Source: Drechslerella dactyloides
Taxonomy: Eukaryota > Ascomycota > Orbiliomycetes > Orbiliales > Orbiliaceae
Direction: 5' to 3'
Length of the DNA: 64,000 nucleotides
Assembly (NCBI GenBank): GCA_020064725.1
Contig: JAGTWJ010000019.1
Span: forward strand, 372,001 to 436,000
Shown: piece by piece, positions 12,158 through 21,705 of the stretch
Position numbering within the stretch: the stretch's first letter is position 1
How the letters are laid out: each line of letters opens with the position of its first letter
The notes under the pieces: generated by a model
What the model was told of the DNA's origin: nothing
What the model saw: only the letters and a program-made list of their open reading frames with translations
Databases searched by the model: none
Made by a program: the position numbers and the translations under genes

Positions 12158-12832
12158 CTAGTCGCGAGCAACTAATCCGCGAGCATAATGTCTCCTCTTC
12201 AACGTGTCGTAATCTAGTGACCTCTTCTTTGCCGCATCGTTGGCCCCGTCAGCCCCGTCAGCTCCGTCAGCTCCATCAGCGGGCTGCTGGCCACCTGGTC
12301 CACCGGGGAGTTGGCCTATGGGGGGAGCCCCAGGCTGTTGACCAATCGGCGCACCAGGAGGTCCGTTAATTGGAGCACCAGGAGGTGCGATCGGTTGACC
12401 ACCTGGAGGGCCAAAGGGAGGTCCAGAAGGCGGGGCGCCAGGAGCACCACCAGGAGGCCCTCCGATGTTACCCGGCGGACCCGGATTTATAGGCTGAGTA
12501 GGTGGTTGAGCAGGCGGTTGAGCAGGCGGTTGAGCAGGTGGTTGAGCGGGAGGCTTATTAGGCCTCAAAGAGCCAATGAGGGTCACTATGCCTTGCAGGC
12601 CTTGCAGGAGGCCGGGGAGGTCGAGTTTCGGTGCCTGCTGAGGGGCGCGCTTAGATATTTGATTGAAGTCGAGTGGCTCACGCTTGGAGAGTGCGAGTGA
12701 TGATGCGGTCAGTGCCGCGTCTCGATGCCCCGACACCGCAACCCCGTTAGCGCCATCAGCTCTGAAGACGAGACCATCTGCATGGACAAGTGAGGCACCG
12801 ATAATGGCGGATGTAATAAGTGAAAACCGCAT
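12158..12832 (-). CDS. Secreted Pro/Gly-rich low-complexity protein with Kex2-type dibasic sites
   Basis: Single-exon gene, 224 residues, no known family recognised. Residues 1-18 form a signal peptide (MRFSLITSAIIGASLVHA). Dibasic Kex2-type sites lie at 50-51, 61-62, 202-204 and 212-214. They would release two short related peptides, one with core EPLDFNQIS (52-60) and one with core SLDYDTL (205-211), plus the tail HYARGLVARD. The middle holds about five PPxQ repeats (94-113), a Gly/Pro-rich stretch with GAP and GPP steps (117-184), and a DGA repeat (186-197). It is probably secreted, perhaps a wall or surface protein, or a precursor cut in the Golgi. The start fits because the signal peptide begins at the first Met. 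No DUF3328-type or peptidase neighbour is present, so membership of a RiPP cluster is not supported. Confidence 0.72.
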   Translation of the reverse strand: MRFSLITSAIIGASLVHADGLVFRADGANGVAVSGHRDAALTASSLALSKREPLDFNQISKRAPQQAPKLDLPGLLQGLQGIVTLIGSLRPNKPPAQPPAQPPAQPPAQPPTQPINPGPPGNIGGPPGGAPGAPPSGPPFGPPGGQPIAPPGAPINGPPGAPIGQQPGAPPIGQLPGGPGGQQPADGADGADGADGANDAAKKRSLDYDTLKRRHYARGLVARD

Positions 12833-14945
12833 CTTGATTATTCTTATGAGAATCTCGGAATCCTAGGGATGATTATCGAAGATGACGGGATGCAGGAAGC
12901 AAAGAACAGACAAGTCAATTGCCTATTTAAAAAGAACAGAGAGAAAAGAAAGTCGGCCCAGCCGTATAGAGTTTAGGGAGTGAAATACTCAAGAACGAAG
13001 AGGAATGAGATCGATGCTGGATGAGATTGAAGCAAAAGGAGGTCGGATTCCAGAGTGGCGGCTTTATATTGTGGTCATTTCGCCGGCCAAGAGCAAGATG
13101 TATCGTCGGCTGGACCTCACGTCTCGCATCCGGCAGCACGAGATGCGTGTTCTAAACTCATGTCTCTGACATCAGGGCAGAAAACCATCGTTGCAGGAAT
13201 AAAGAGATTGTCTAGCTATGGTTGAACTGTCATGTCATGTCAGCCGTCAATTAAGACATGGCAGTCTATAGTGCTGGTCGGTTACGAACATTGACCGGAG
13301 ACTTCAAGCACCGGGGCGGCTCTAATATCCGGTTAGGAGGGTTACCCGAAATGTCAAGCCTATACGTGTACCGTGGTGCGTACCATCATTGTCAATCAGG
13401 TACCAGGGCACGCATGTGCGGCTGCGCATGGGTTCGATAAGTGCGGCTCGCACACGAATTAGGCAGTCCGATATGGATGGTCAAACCTGACTCGCATCTA
13501 ATATTGCGGGGTCTGCTCCAATTTCAACTGTAATTTAGTTGCATAAAACCTGGATTTCTTCTTTTTACTGCCTTATGGCAGCGCTATTCAGGCTTCACCA
13601 TGGAACGTTCCGATGTTGTGTCCAGCGCGTTTCAGTCTGGCCCACGTTGCGACACTCAACGCAAGACACCGCGCAATTACAACGCTCGCCAAACTCACGC
13701 GACGTCCCCGCCTTCCTTTTCGCGACGGGATGTTCGCCCGCTAGCAAAGGAATCCAATGGATCAGGCCTGGCCGGAACTCTGGCTTTTAAGGTGACGTTG
13801 ATCGATTTTCAGTTTGCAGCCGGTTTGATCTGATGTTGGACTGCTGGATTGTATCGAATCTGACGATTCAGTTCTAAGGTAACCAGTCAGCCAGTGAGAT
13901 CTAATGCAAATAGTGGTGTGTCCTTGTCTGGATATCCGAAGCTTCAGGCATCTGTAAGCAGGTCGACGTCGGTAGTTCAAAATTGAAAAGGGGTGTATAC
14001 GCGTACGTGTGGGCCGCTCTCATATCATAAGTTGCAAGTTGTATTTGAATTAAATTGGTCCACAAGATCATGAAGATGATAATGATAAATAGCGAGCGAG
14101 CTCCGGCCCCTAAGAATTATCTCAGCTCTGGTCATATGTCATGCCCGAGATGACGAGCGGCTTTACACGCATGAAAATGAGTATATCCTGACTAGTTCGA
14201 GGATTCAGAAATAAAAGTCACATATATGAGACAGATGGCTCGATTTGCACTTGCCATGTGATATGCATGTGTCGTTAACTTGAAGCTTATCGTTGACGGA
14301 GCCGGAATTTCTTTGGGGAGCTAGTTTAACTTTATACAAATATGGTTTGTATATATAATTAAGCCTAGTTGTTGGCTGTAGAAGGGCTAAGCTAAGTCCT
14401 AGTCTCATGTCCTATGCTTGGATACAGACTATGGGTGGGGAGCTGAATGCCCGTTGAACCTATGAAAAGCTTTCTGTATAGCTTTGAGATAATAGCTTTG
14501 ACTGAAGGGGCTTTGATATACACTATCGCTGTTCCCTTGTATTCAACACCAGGCTTCCGAACTTTTGTGTACCCATACCCCTGCACTCCATAGAGGGAAG
14601 GACTTGGTCTCGAGGCTCGACTGGACATGAATTCTACAGGCCAGTGGGTACTGGGGCTACTAGGGCGATGCAAATTTGGCATATTGTCGCTGAATTTATA
14701 TCGGGCGTCAATAAAAGAAGCCTGGCCAGAAGCTGGTGGATATTGCACTCAGCTTCGCAGCTGATATAGAAGCTACTTTGTATTCAAAATATGATCACAA
14801 CACCTCTATTTTCACTTTCATCATCATCTCTAAATTCGCCATCACAGCCACCACCATCATCAGCATTATTTTTCAAGAACTCCTTCTGATTCTCCCTCAG
14901 CTCCAGTTCTGTCCCCAGCTAGAATCGCCATCAGACACCACCAAG
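12833..14945. other. Intergenic region
   Basis: About 2.1 kb between divergent genes. It holds the upstream region of the secreted Pro/Gly protein and the leader of the gene at 14946, whose last 200 bases are rich in CAC and ATC triplets. No further gene supported. Confidence 0.5.
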
Positions 14946-16058
14946 ATGGGACTGTCAAGGCCCCGACCTAAGATACCTATGCTCCCCTCTATCCTTGTCA
15001 AGTCCAAGACCAACAAAAGAAAGAAGAGGGTCCACTTCACGCCGTCTCCAAAGGCAAAACAAGGCCGTAAGCGGCCTGCCTCATTCGAACCAGATTACCC
15101 TTCCGCATCGTTTCCCTCCAAGTTCCCCCGTACGCAGCTGAATGGGATCCCGCCGCGTGTGCAGCGTATCATCGATCAGACGCTCAGCAAAGCCGCCACC
15201 TTACCGCCTCCTAGTGTTCACAAAAGCAACACTGCTGGTAGAACCGGCGCTCCTACGAAGACACCAGCCACCACCACCATCTCGGGTCAGCCAGCGACAG
15301 CCTTCGATCTTCCTAGCAAGCCAATATACCCGTTCGACAAGGAGACCGACTGGTTCACCTCAATGCATGCCTATGTGAGCTGCAAAGCGCGTCCTATGCA
15401 CGTCATCGGCATCAAGTCCGACAAGACGCGAAGACAGTGCGAAGGCGTCGAGAGCCTGGACGAGCGACTGCTAAAGGGCGAAGTCGATGTGGTGTTCCAT
15501 CAGCACAGCGAGCACGAGCCCGTCTGCGAAACCTGTTGGACCATGGAAACGCATCCGCATATGATGCAGGACAAGAAGATTTGGAGAGATGCGATGAGAA
15601 TGCCTGGTAGTTGGCCGGTGGAGAAAGCTGAGGGGCCGCCGCATAGCCACACTTATTTGGTCGTCTATACTGGTTGTCGGCTGCAAAAAAATGGAGAAAA
15701 TCGTCCTTCATACGCTCATGCGTTAAGAGTCATGAAGGGCATCGAAGGCCTTGATGGAAAAACGCCCTATTGCCGGGACAAATGTTCCGACCGGTTGAAA
15801 TTGTCATCTACTGAATTACGTGTGTCAGCCGTCAGGAAGAGAGCGGAAATGGTCATCAAAGACACTAAAGGCCAGGAGATCCCAGCCGTTCCAAGGTTCG
15901 AGGAGAAGGTGTATATGCCAGCGTTTGCAGGCTGCCCAGCCTGTGATGGAAAGGAACTCTCTGGGCTTGTGAAGGAGGTAGATGAGGTTGGAAAAATGTC
16001 GATATCTGATGCCGAGACTCGAAAGAAGAGAAAGAAGAGATCCCATGTTTATGGCTGA
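14946..16058 (+). CDS. Conserved-looking hypothetical protein, basic N-terminus, paired cysteines
   Basis: Single exon, 370 residues. I chose the ATG at 14946 because its context (CACCAAG before ATG) is good and the sequence becomes protein-like there; an in-frame ATG at 14736 would add a hydrophobic, repeat-like stretch that looks like leader sequence. The N-terminal 120 residues are basic and Pro-rich, with a nuclear-localisation-like cluster (KTNKRKKRVHF). The ordered part starts near YPFDKETDWFTSMHAYV and contains CETCW, YTGCR, CRDKC and CPACDG. The Cys pairs suggest disulphides or a metal site. The C-terminus is again basic (RKKRKKRS). No signal peptide or membrane segment is seen. Function unknown. 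Confidence 0.65.
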   Translation: MGLSRPRPKIPMLPSILVKSKTNKRKKRVHFTPSPKAKQGRKRPASFEPDYPSASFPSKFPRTQLNGIPPRVQRIIDQTLSKAATLPPPSVHKSNTAGRTGAPTKTPATTTISGQPATAFDLPSKPIYPFDKETDWFTSMHAYVSCKARPMHVIGIKSDKTRRQCEGVESLDERLLKGEVDVVFHQHSEHEPVCETCWTMETHPHMMQDKKIWRDAMRMPGSWPVEKAEGPPHSHTYLVVYTGCRLQKNGENRPSYAHALRVMKGIEGLDGKTPYCRDKCSDRLKLSSTELRVSAVRKRAEMVIKDTKGQEIPAVPRFEEKVYMPAFAGCPACDGKELSGLVKEVDEVGKMSISDAETRKKRKKRSHVYG

Positions 16059-18172
16059 GGAGGCAGTGAACTCATCGAATTGATTGATAAAGCCAGAGGA
16101 TGCGCTTTCACACATAAGGAATCCCAGACCTCAGCTTCCAGACAAATATGGCTACTTGTTACGATTTCTCTGAAACACACGCACGCTGCTGATCATTTAT
16201 TTGGTAAGTGGAAGGCATCCTTATCGGTGGATAAGCGGTCCGATACTGACCTAAGCACCGCAGGGCTCTTCTTGGTCGCCATGTCAGCCGCCTACCTATC
16301 ACGGGGGACGGAGCGAATGATGACCGTTATCGCAAATATTGCTAGGCTACGGGGCTACTTATTTCCATATACAAATGTGCATGGTACACGCGAATTCGTT
16401 ACTTTCTTAAGAAATATATACCTGTGCATCAAAAAGTTTCATGCCTAGAACAGGTAGTCTTCGTTATTAGTAACTCTGCGACCTCAGGTCCGCGGACCCC
16501 GTCCTTGTCCCGTGTCTGCAGCTGTCCAACCCCTGCTCTCGCCAGGTTGCACAAATTCGACATCGATTGGGCAGACGTGTTGGGCACAGCTAGCGGTTGC
16601 TTATGACTAAGCTCGGGGGAATTATTCCCCCAGGCTATTTTGCTTTCTTTTGTCGTGCAGGAGCCAATTTCGTCGTGATAGATGAGTCTTCGCTCGTATC
16701 ATCCGCAGGTGTTGATGGAAGTAGCTGCCTCGAGTTCTCGACAATGTCCTTACGAGCAACTTTCCTGTAGGCAAAAGGATTTCCAAACCGTATTAATATC
16801 GATTGAAGCCAGGATCATTAGACAGCTAGCGCTAGCTGTGGGCTCGCGAGAAGCAAGACGCGTCGACGCCACCGGAGAGAAATGGATTTGGAATACTCTC
16901 GCAGTCCACGAGAAGATAGATAATATTAATACGTCGCCCCAAGTGTAGCCTGCGACTACCCCAGTCCTGCTTTGTGTTTGTGAAACCGGCGCCACGTTGC
17001 CCGTCGTGGTCGTTCGCAACAATGATTTTAAGCTTATTCTTATTCTAGTTTGTTGTCCAGCAAATGCAACTTTGGTGGACGGACCAGGCGGCAGAGCCGA
17101 TGGCTCGGCGTGCTAACCGTCTTTGTTGGCATTGGGCACAACGTCACATTCCGACGGCCGACTACCCATCCTCGTTGGCACGGCAGGGCCGTTGGGGTGC
17201 CGCGCTCTTTCAAAATAAGAGCTCGAACGTATGTTTATGAACATCTGCATGATACCAAAGCGCCGTACTGACACGATTGCACCTCTCTTGCATTTCATAG
17301 GACTCAATGAAGGTGCTTTTCCGAGTCTGATACACTGAGCACGAGCTCTGAAGTTTAGCATCCAATTTCGAGAATGAATTTCATAGGCTAAAAGGGTACG
17401 AGTTAGGCAGCGCAATATTTTAAGGTTACACCGGAAGACCTCTTTCGCAATTGTGATCTCACCGGGTAAGCTGATGCTGCAATTCGATTTGTTAAAAAAT
17501 TAACTAAGTTAGACCACGTTGTTCGCTGTCGTTGATGGCTTCAATTCGATCGAATCGCGAGAGGTTAGCTAGTTGCGGAGGCCGCCGGAAACGTAGGCAT
17601 CCCACGACACATATGCCATATGTCAAGCAACTACCGGGACTATCGTTCCATGTTCAGCTATCGAGCTGACCTTGCATATCGATCGAGTCCCGAGTCTAGA
17701 CGCCATTTGCCTTTCGTCCATGTAAATCATAGGAGTTAAAGGTTGATCTTAAATCCGGGTGCGCGTGCCGGCCGTCTCGAATAAAGCAAGCATCTCCTGC
17801 AACGTCATGCAGAAACGCTATGGCGCAGAGCGTCATGACCATGCAGGTAGGTTCGCTGGATTTATGTAACGAGTCATCAAAGATAGGGCTGAGGGAAGAA
17901 ATCCAAACAATCCAGAAATTTAAAATCGCAAGGGGGGGTTCGCCGTGCATCAGCCGGGGCAAGAGAGTGCTCTGATTGGCTGTCTCGCTGGAAAGTTTCC
18001 CCGATCATGAAGTATGATTACATAACTGTTATCGCCCTGTTGTTGCTGGTAATGCCAGCAGACTTTCGGGACAGGCGAACGCGAACGAAGTATTGCCTTT
18101 CTCGGCTCCGTTCCAAGGTATTGGGCACAGCGAAGCTTAGACTCACTCAGAACCACGAAGGCTAATCTCGAA

Positions 18173-18191
18173 TGCATGCATGCATGCATGC
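18173..18191. repeat. TGCA/GCAT tetranucleotide repeat
   Basis: About four and a half tandem copies of TGCA, self-complementary. A simple microsatellite. Confidence 0.8.
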
Positions 18192-18650
18192 CTCGCTCGG
18201 GGCCATTATTCCTCCTTATCCATTACTCAGCGGGCGAGCTTTGTAAGCCAGCGTCCAGCCAGCGCCCGAATACGGGCAGCCAAGCACCACAGCAACGGTG
18301 AAAGGGCGTCGATGAGCCATGGGAGTTCTCGCTCTGCTTTTTTGCTTTTACGCCAGCGTGCATCCAGCGGAAGTAAACGGGATTCGCGCGAAAGTGGTTA
18401 GATTCGAAGAGGATTAGTTATCGCAGCAGCCAAGTAAGCATGAAAAGCACGACTTGACGGCAGTTACGCTAATTTCCACCTGCCGGAAAGCTTTTGCGAC
18501 GGATGGCGTTAAAATCGCATATTCGTAAGCAACGCAGATAACGTAACAGCTCTCCGTTGGAAATCCAATCCGCTCTGAGAACTAGAACTCAGAATCTCAC
18601 CGAAAAACTATGAGATCAATTGGTGTCCCAATGGAAGGCCCCCTTCCGTC

Positions 18651-18656
18651 TATAAA
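18651..18656 (+). promoter_or_regulatory. Probable TATA box of the DHA2 transporter gene
   Basis: TATAAAG, with a CCAAT-like pentamer about 20 nt upstream and a pyrimidine-rich stretch downstream. This would give a leader of about 340 nt before the ATG at 19035. The leader contains a short upstream ORF starting at ATG 18682. Confidence 0.4.
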
Positions 18657-19034
18657 GATGGCGAGCCTCCTACGTCAGTTCATGGAGTTTCAATCTTTTT
18701 TCTATATCATCACACAACCTTCAGCCTTCTCGACCACCTTACCCTAGGAAGACACCTAATATTCTGATCTTAACGCGTTCTTAAGAATTATCTATATACT
18801 TCACGCAGCCCTCATATATTCCATCCCCGCCCATTATATTACAGCAATTCAGTTCTGTATTATTGTCACTGTGCAGCTGTGAACAGATTCCTCCATTTTA
18901 CATCAGACCAAAATATATTGCCATCTCGACCTAAACCTTTAATATACGATATATACTTACACTAGAAACGTTCGAAACCAGAACAAAAGTTGTAAATTTG
19001 GGTTCTGTGCAAGGGACAGACGGGTTCGGATCAA

Positions 19035-20935
19035 ATGTCGGCGCCAGTTTCCCGCCAGATCTCCATAAATCAGGTTCCACAGACTGTGGATGCTTCCCGA
19101 CTAACGATTCCGGGATACAACAATGACACTTCGTCAGAAAAAGACGCCTCGGGTACAGGCACACCATACAGCGGTAGCGAGTCCGGGCGCGACGTTGAGA
19201 AGGTACCCGAAATAGACCCTGAGCTCGACGCTGAGCATGTACGGTCGATACATGGCATCAAATGGTTCATGGTCATCGCGGCCATCTACTCGACCGCCTT
19301 CCTTTGTAAGTTCCTTTACCCTGAAGTCAGTTCATCTTACTATCTTGTCGGACATGTCCACTAATGCTGTAATGTGCATTTAAAGATGGCCTGGATAACA
19401 CGGTAGTTGCCGATATACAGCCGCAAGTAATCGATACATACGGCGACCTGACGAAGCTCTCCTGGCTGGGCTCGGGCTTCCCGCTCGGGTCGATATCTAC
19501 ACTGCTCGTGCTTTCTAAGATTTATGGCATCTTCAACACGAAATGGCTCTATATCGCCAGCATCGTCCTGTTCTTGGCCGGTAGCGCTCTCTGCGGTGCC
19601 GCACCAACTATCGATACCCTCATTGTGGTATGTATATGTGCTCTTGCTAGATCTCCGACGACGAAGACTGTATGCTAATGAGGCTTGGGTACACAGGGCC
19701 GTGTTATCGCTGGTGCCGGTGGCCAAGGCATGTACCTCGGTCTCCTCAACTTCGTCGCAATACTCACCACGATCCAAGAACGTCCTATCTACAACGGCCT
19801 CGTCGGATTGGTCTGGGGACTGGGAACCGTCCTTGGCCCTGTAGTCGGTGGTGGATTCGCCAGTTCCAGCGCGACGTGGCGATGGGCATTCTACATCAAT
19901 CTCGTTCTCATTGGTGTCTTCACGCCAGTTTACCTCTGGATCCTGCCATCCGTCCAGCCCGACAGCACCATCTCTGCTAAGGACAAGCTGAAGCGCCTCG
20001 ACTACCTCGGTGCACTCCTCAGCGCCGGCATGTGGGCCACTTTTGTGATGGCTTTCACCTTTGGCGGCGCTCAGTGGGCGTGGGGCGACCACCGCACCAT
20101 CATCATGTTCGTCTTCTTCGGCGTTATCCTCATCGCTTTTGTCCTCCAGCAGTACTTCACCGTCTTCACCAGCCCTGAAAATCGTGTCTTCCCGGGCCAT
20201 CTGCTTCGCCGCCGGTCATTCGTCCTTCTGTACATCTTGACGTCCACACCGGCAGCTGGCGTCTTTGTTCCCGCATACTTTATCCCGCTGTACTTCCAGT
20301 TCTCGAAAGGTGATAGCGCCATCGACGCTGCCGTGCGCCTGCTCCCCTTCGTCGTCCTTCTCGTGACCTTCGTCATGTTGAACGGGTTTCTGATGCCCGT
20401 TTTCGGCTATTACATGCCCTGGTACGTATGGGCTGGTGTTACAATCCTCATTGGCGGTAGCTTGATGCATACCATCACGCCTACGACTTCAACGGCAGCT
20501 GTGTACGGCTACTCCATCCTAATCGCCGTGGGAGCTGGTGCAGCGTCACAGGTAGCGTACAGTGTCGCTCCAGCGAAGGTGCAGCCGCACGATGTGCCGT
20601 CTGCAATCGGTTTCATGAACCACGCACAGATCGGTACTATCGTCATCTCGTTGACTATCTCCGGTACCATCTTCCAGAATGTCGCGTTCAGCTATCTGCG
20701 TGATGCGCTGAAGCAGTATAACTTTCCTGAAGAAGCCATTCGTGGCGCCATCGCTGGTACCAGAAGTCAGCTGTTGTCCGAGCTGAATGCACAGTCAAGA
20801 GCCGACGCTATCGACGCTATCGTTCGGGCCATGGGGCAGGTTTACATCTTGGTCATTGTCGCTGGAGCCGTGACGCTTGTGACGTCCTTGTTTCTGAAAC
20901 GCGAAAAGCTGTTCATGACCGCTGCCGCTGCCTAA
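19035..20935 (+). CDS. Major facilitator superfamily drug:H+ antiporter, DHA2 (14-TMS) type
   Basis: Plasma or vacuolar membrane efflux pump of the toxin/multidrug type. Exons 19035-19305, 19386-19627 and 19697-20935 give 583 residues with canonical sites. The N-terminal cytosolic tail of about 75 residues is acidic and Ser-rich. The first membrane segment starts at IKWFMVIAAIYSTAFL. The conserved segment YGLDNTVVADIQP matches the DHA2 motif D1 (LDxTIVxxALP). Motif A/C-like parts are GRVIAGAGGQGMYLG and GLGTVLGPVVGGGF, followed by TWRWAFYINL, which is typical for TRI12/HC-toxin-pump relatives. Length and helix count fit DHA2 (14 segments). No biosynthetic backbone gene is nearby, so this is more likely a general exporter than a cluster pump. 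The substrate cannot be read from sequence. Confidence 0.9.
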
Positions 20936-21705
20936 GCTGGTACACAATGGTTCTGAAATGGTGGTGATAAACACGGCGAGGAGCGAGAGTGTCGAAGTAG
21001 CGGGTTTCCTTTGTCTTGATAGAGGTAAATATTGGTATATATGGATGTGTTACAAGTTCATGGTTTGGAGTTACGATGTTAAGCAGCTACTTTATCTGTC
21101 GACCCCACCACCTTTAATTTTTCGTCTACATTTTCACGACTATGCGTCTGTATTCTTTTGAAGCGTTTCTAATACTCTCGTCTCATGCACGTTTAAATGC
21201 CGTTGGGTATATCGATATAATGTAATATATGCTTTATCACACTTATGCACACATGTTTCAGCAATTTGCTCAGGGGCAAAGGCATCGAATGGATTTTAGA
21301 CTAGTAAATTACGCAACTATTCCCTCAATACATTAGTCACTAGAGAGCCACTTTGACTAGATCTGTGTAAGAAGTGGCGAGAACCAAAATGAACATGCGC
21401 CTTTGCATGATACCAATTCTCCGATAACCCAAAGGTGCAGTGCGCTTGCCAGCGGAACGATACGCCAAATCCTAATGCTAACAACCAGGGGGGGGTATCG
21501 TGAACAAATAAGCCGGTCAGAGATTCAACGTGTCGACCAGAAGGAAATGAAAAATAAAGAAAATGATGTATCGCGTGCCCTGATAACGTATCATGAAACA
21601 AACCACCCACAATCAAAAGAATTCCCATCAATATTTGCAGAACTGAGTCGCGGTGATATGGAGCAAGAAGATACCGCCTATCGGTTTTGTATAAACCGCC
21701 CGTTA
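20936..21705. other. Intergenic region between convergent genes
   Basis: Holds the 3' ends of the DHA2 transporter and the F-box gene. No further gene or structured RNA seen. Confidence 0.5.

Larger units (their letters stand above)
16059..19034. other. Intergenic region and upstream region of the DHA2 transporter
   Basis: About 3 kb with no supported gene. The last 400 bases carry a TATA box and a pyrimidine-rich leader belonging to the transporter at 19035. A GCAT microsatellite lies near 18180. Confidence 0.5.

Noticed and set aside
12311..12700. 129-codon Arg-rich plus-strand frame
   Set aside because: Shadow of the Pro/Gly repeat region of the minus-strand gene.
14736..14945. Upstream in-frame extension of the hypothetical gene at 14946
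   Set aside because: It translates to a hydrophobic, Ile/Thr-rich stretch from a simple-sequence leader, and the later ATG has a better context.
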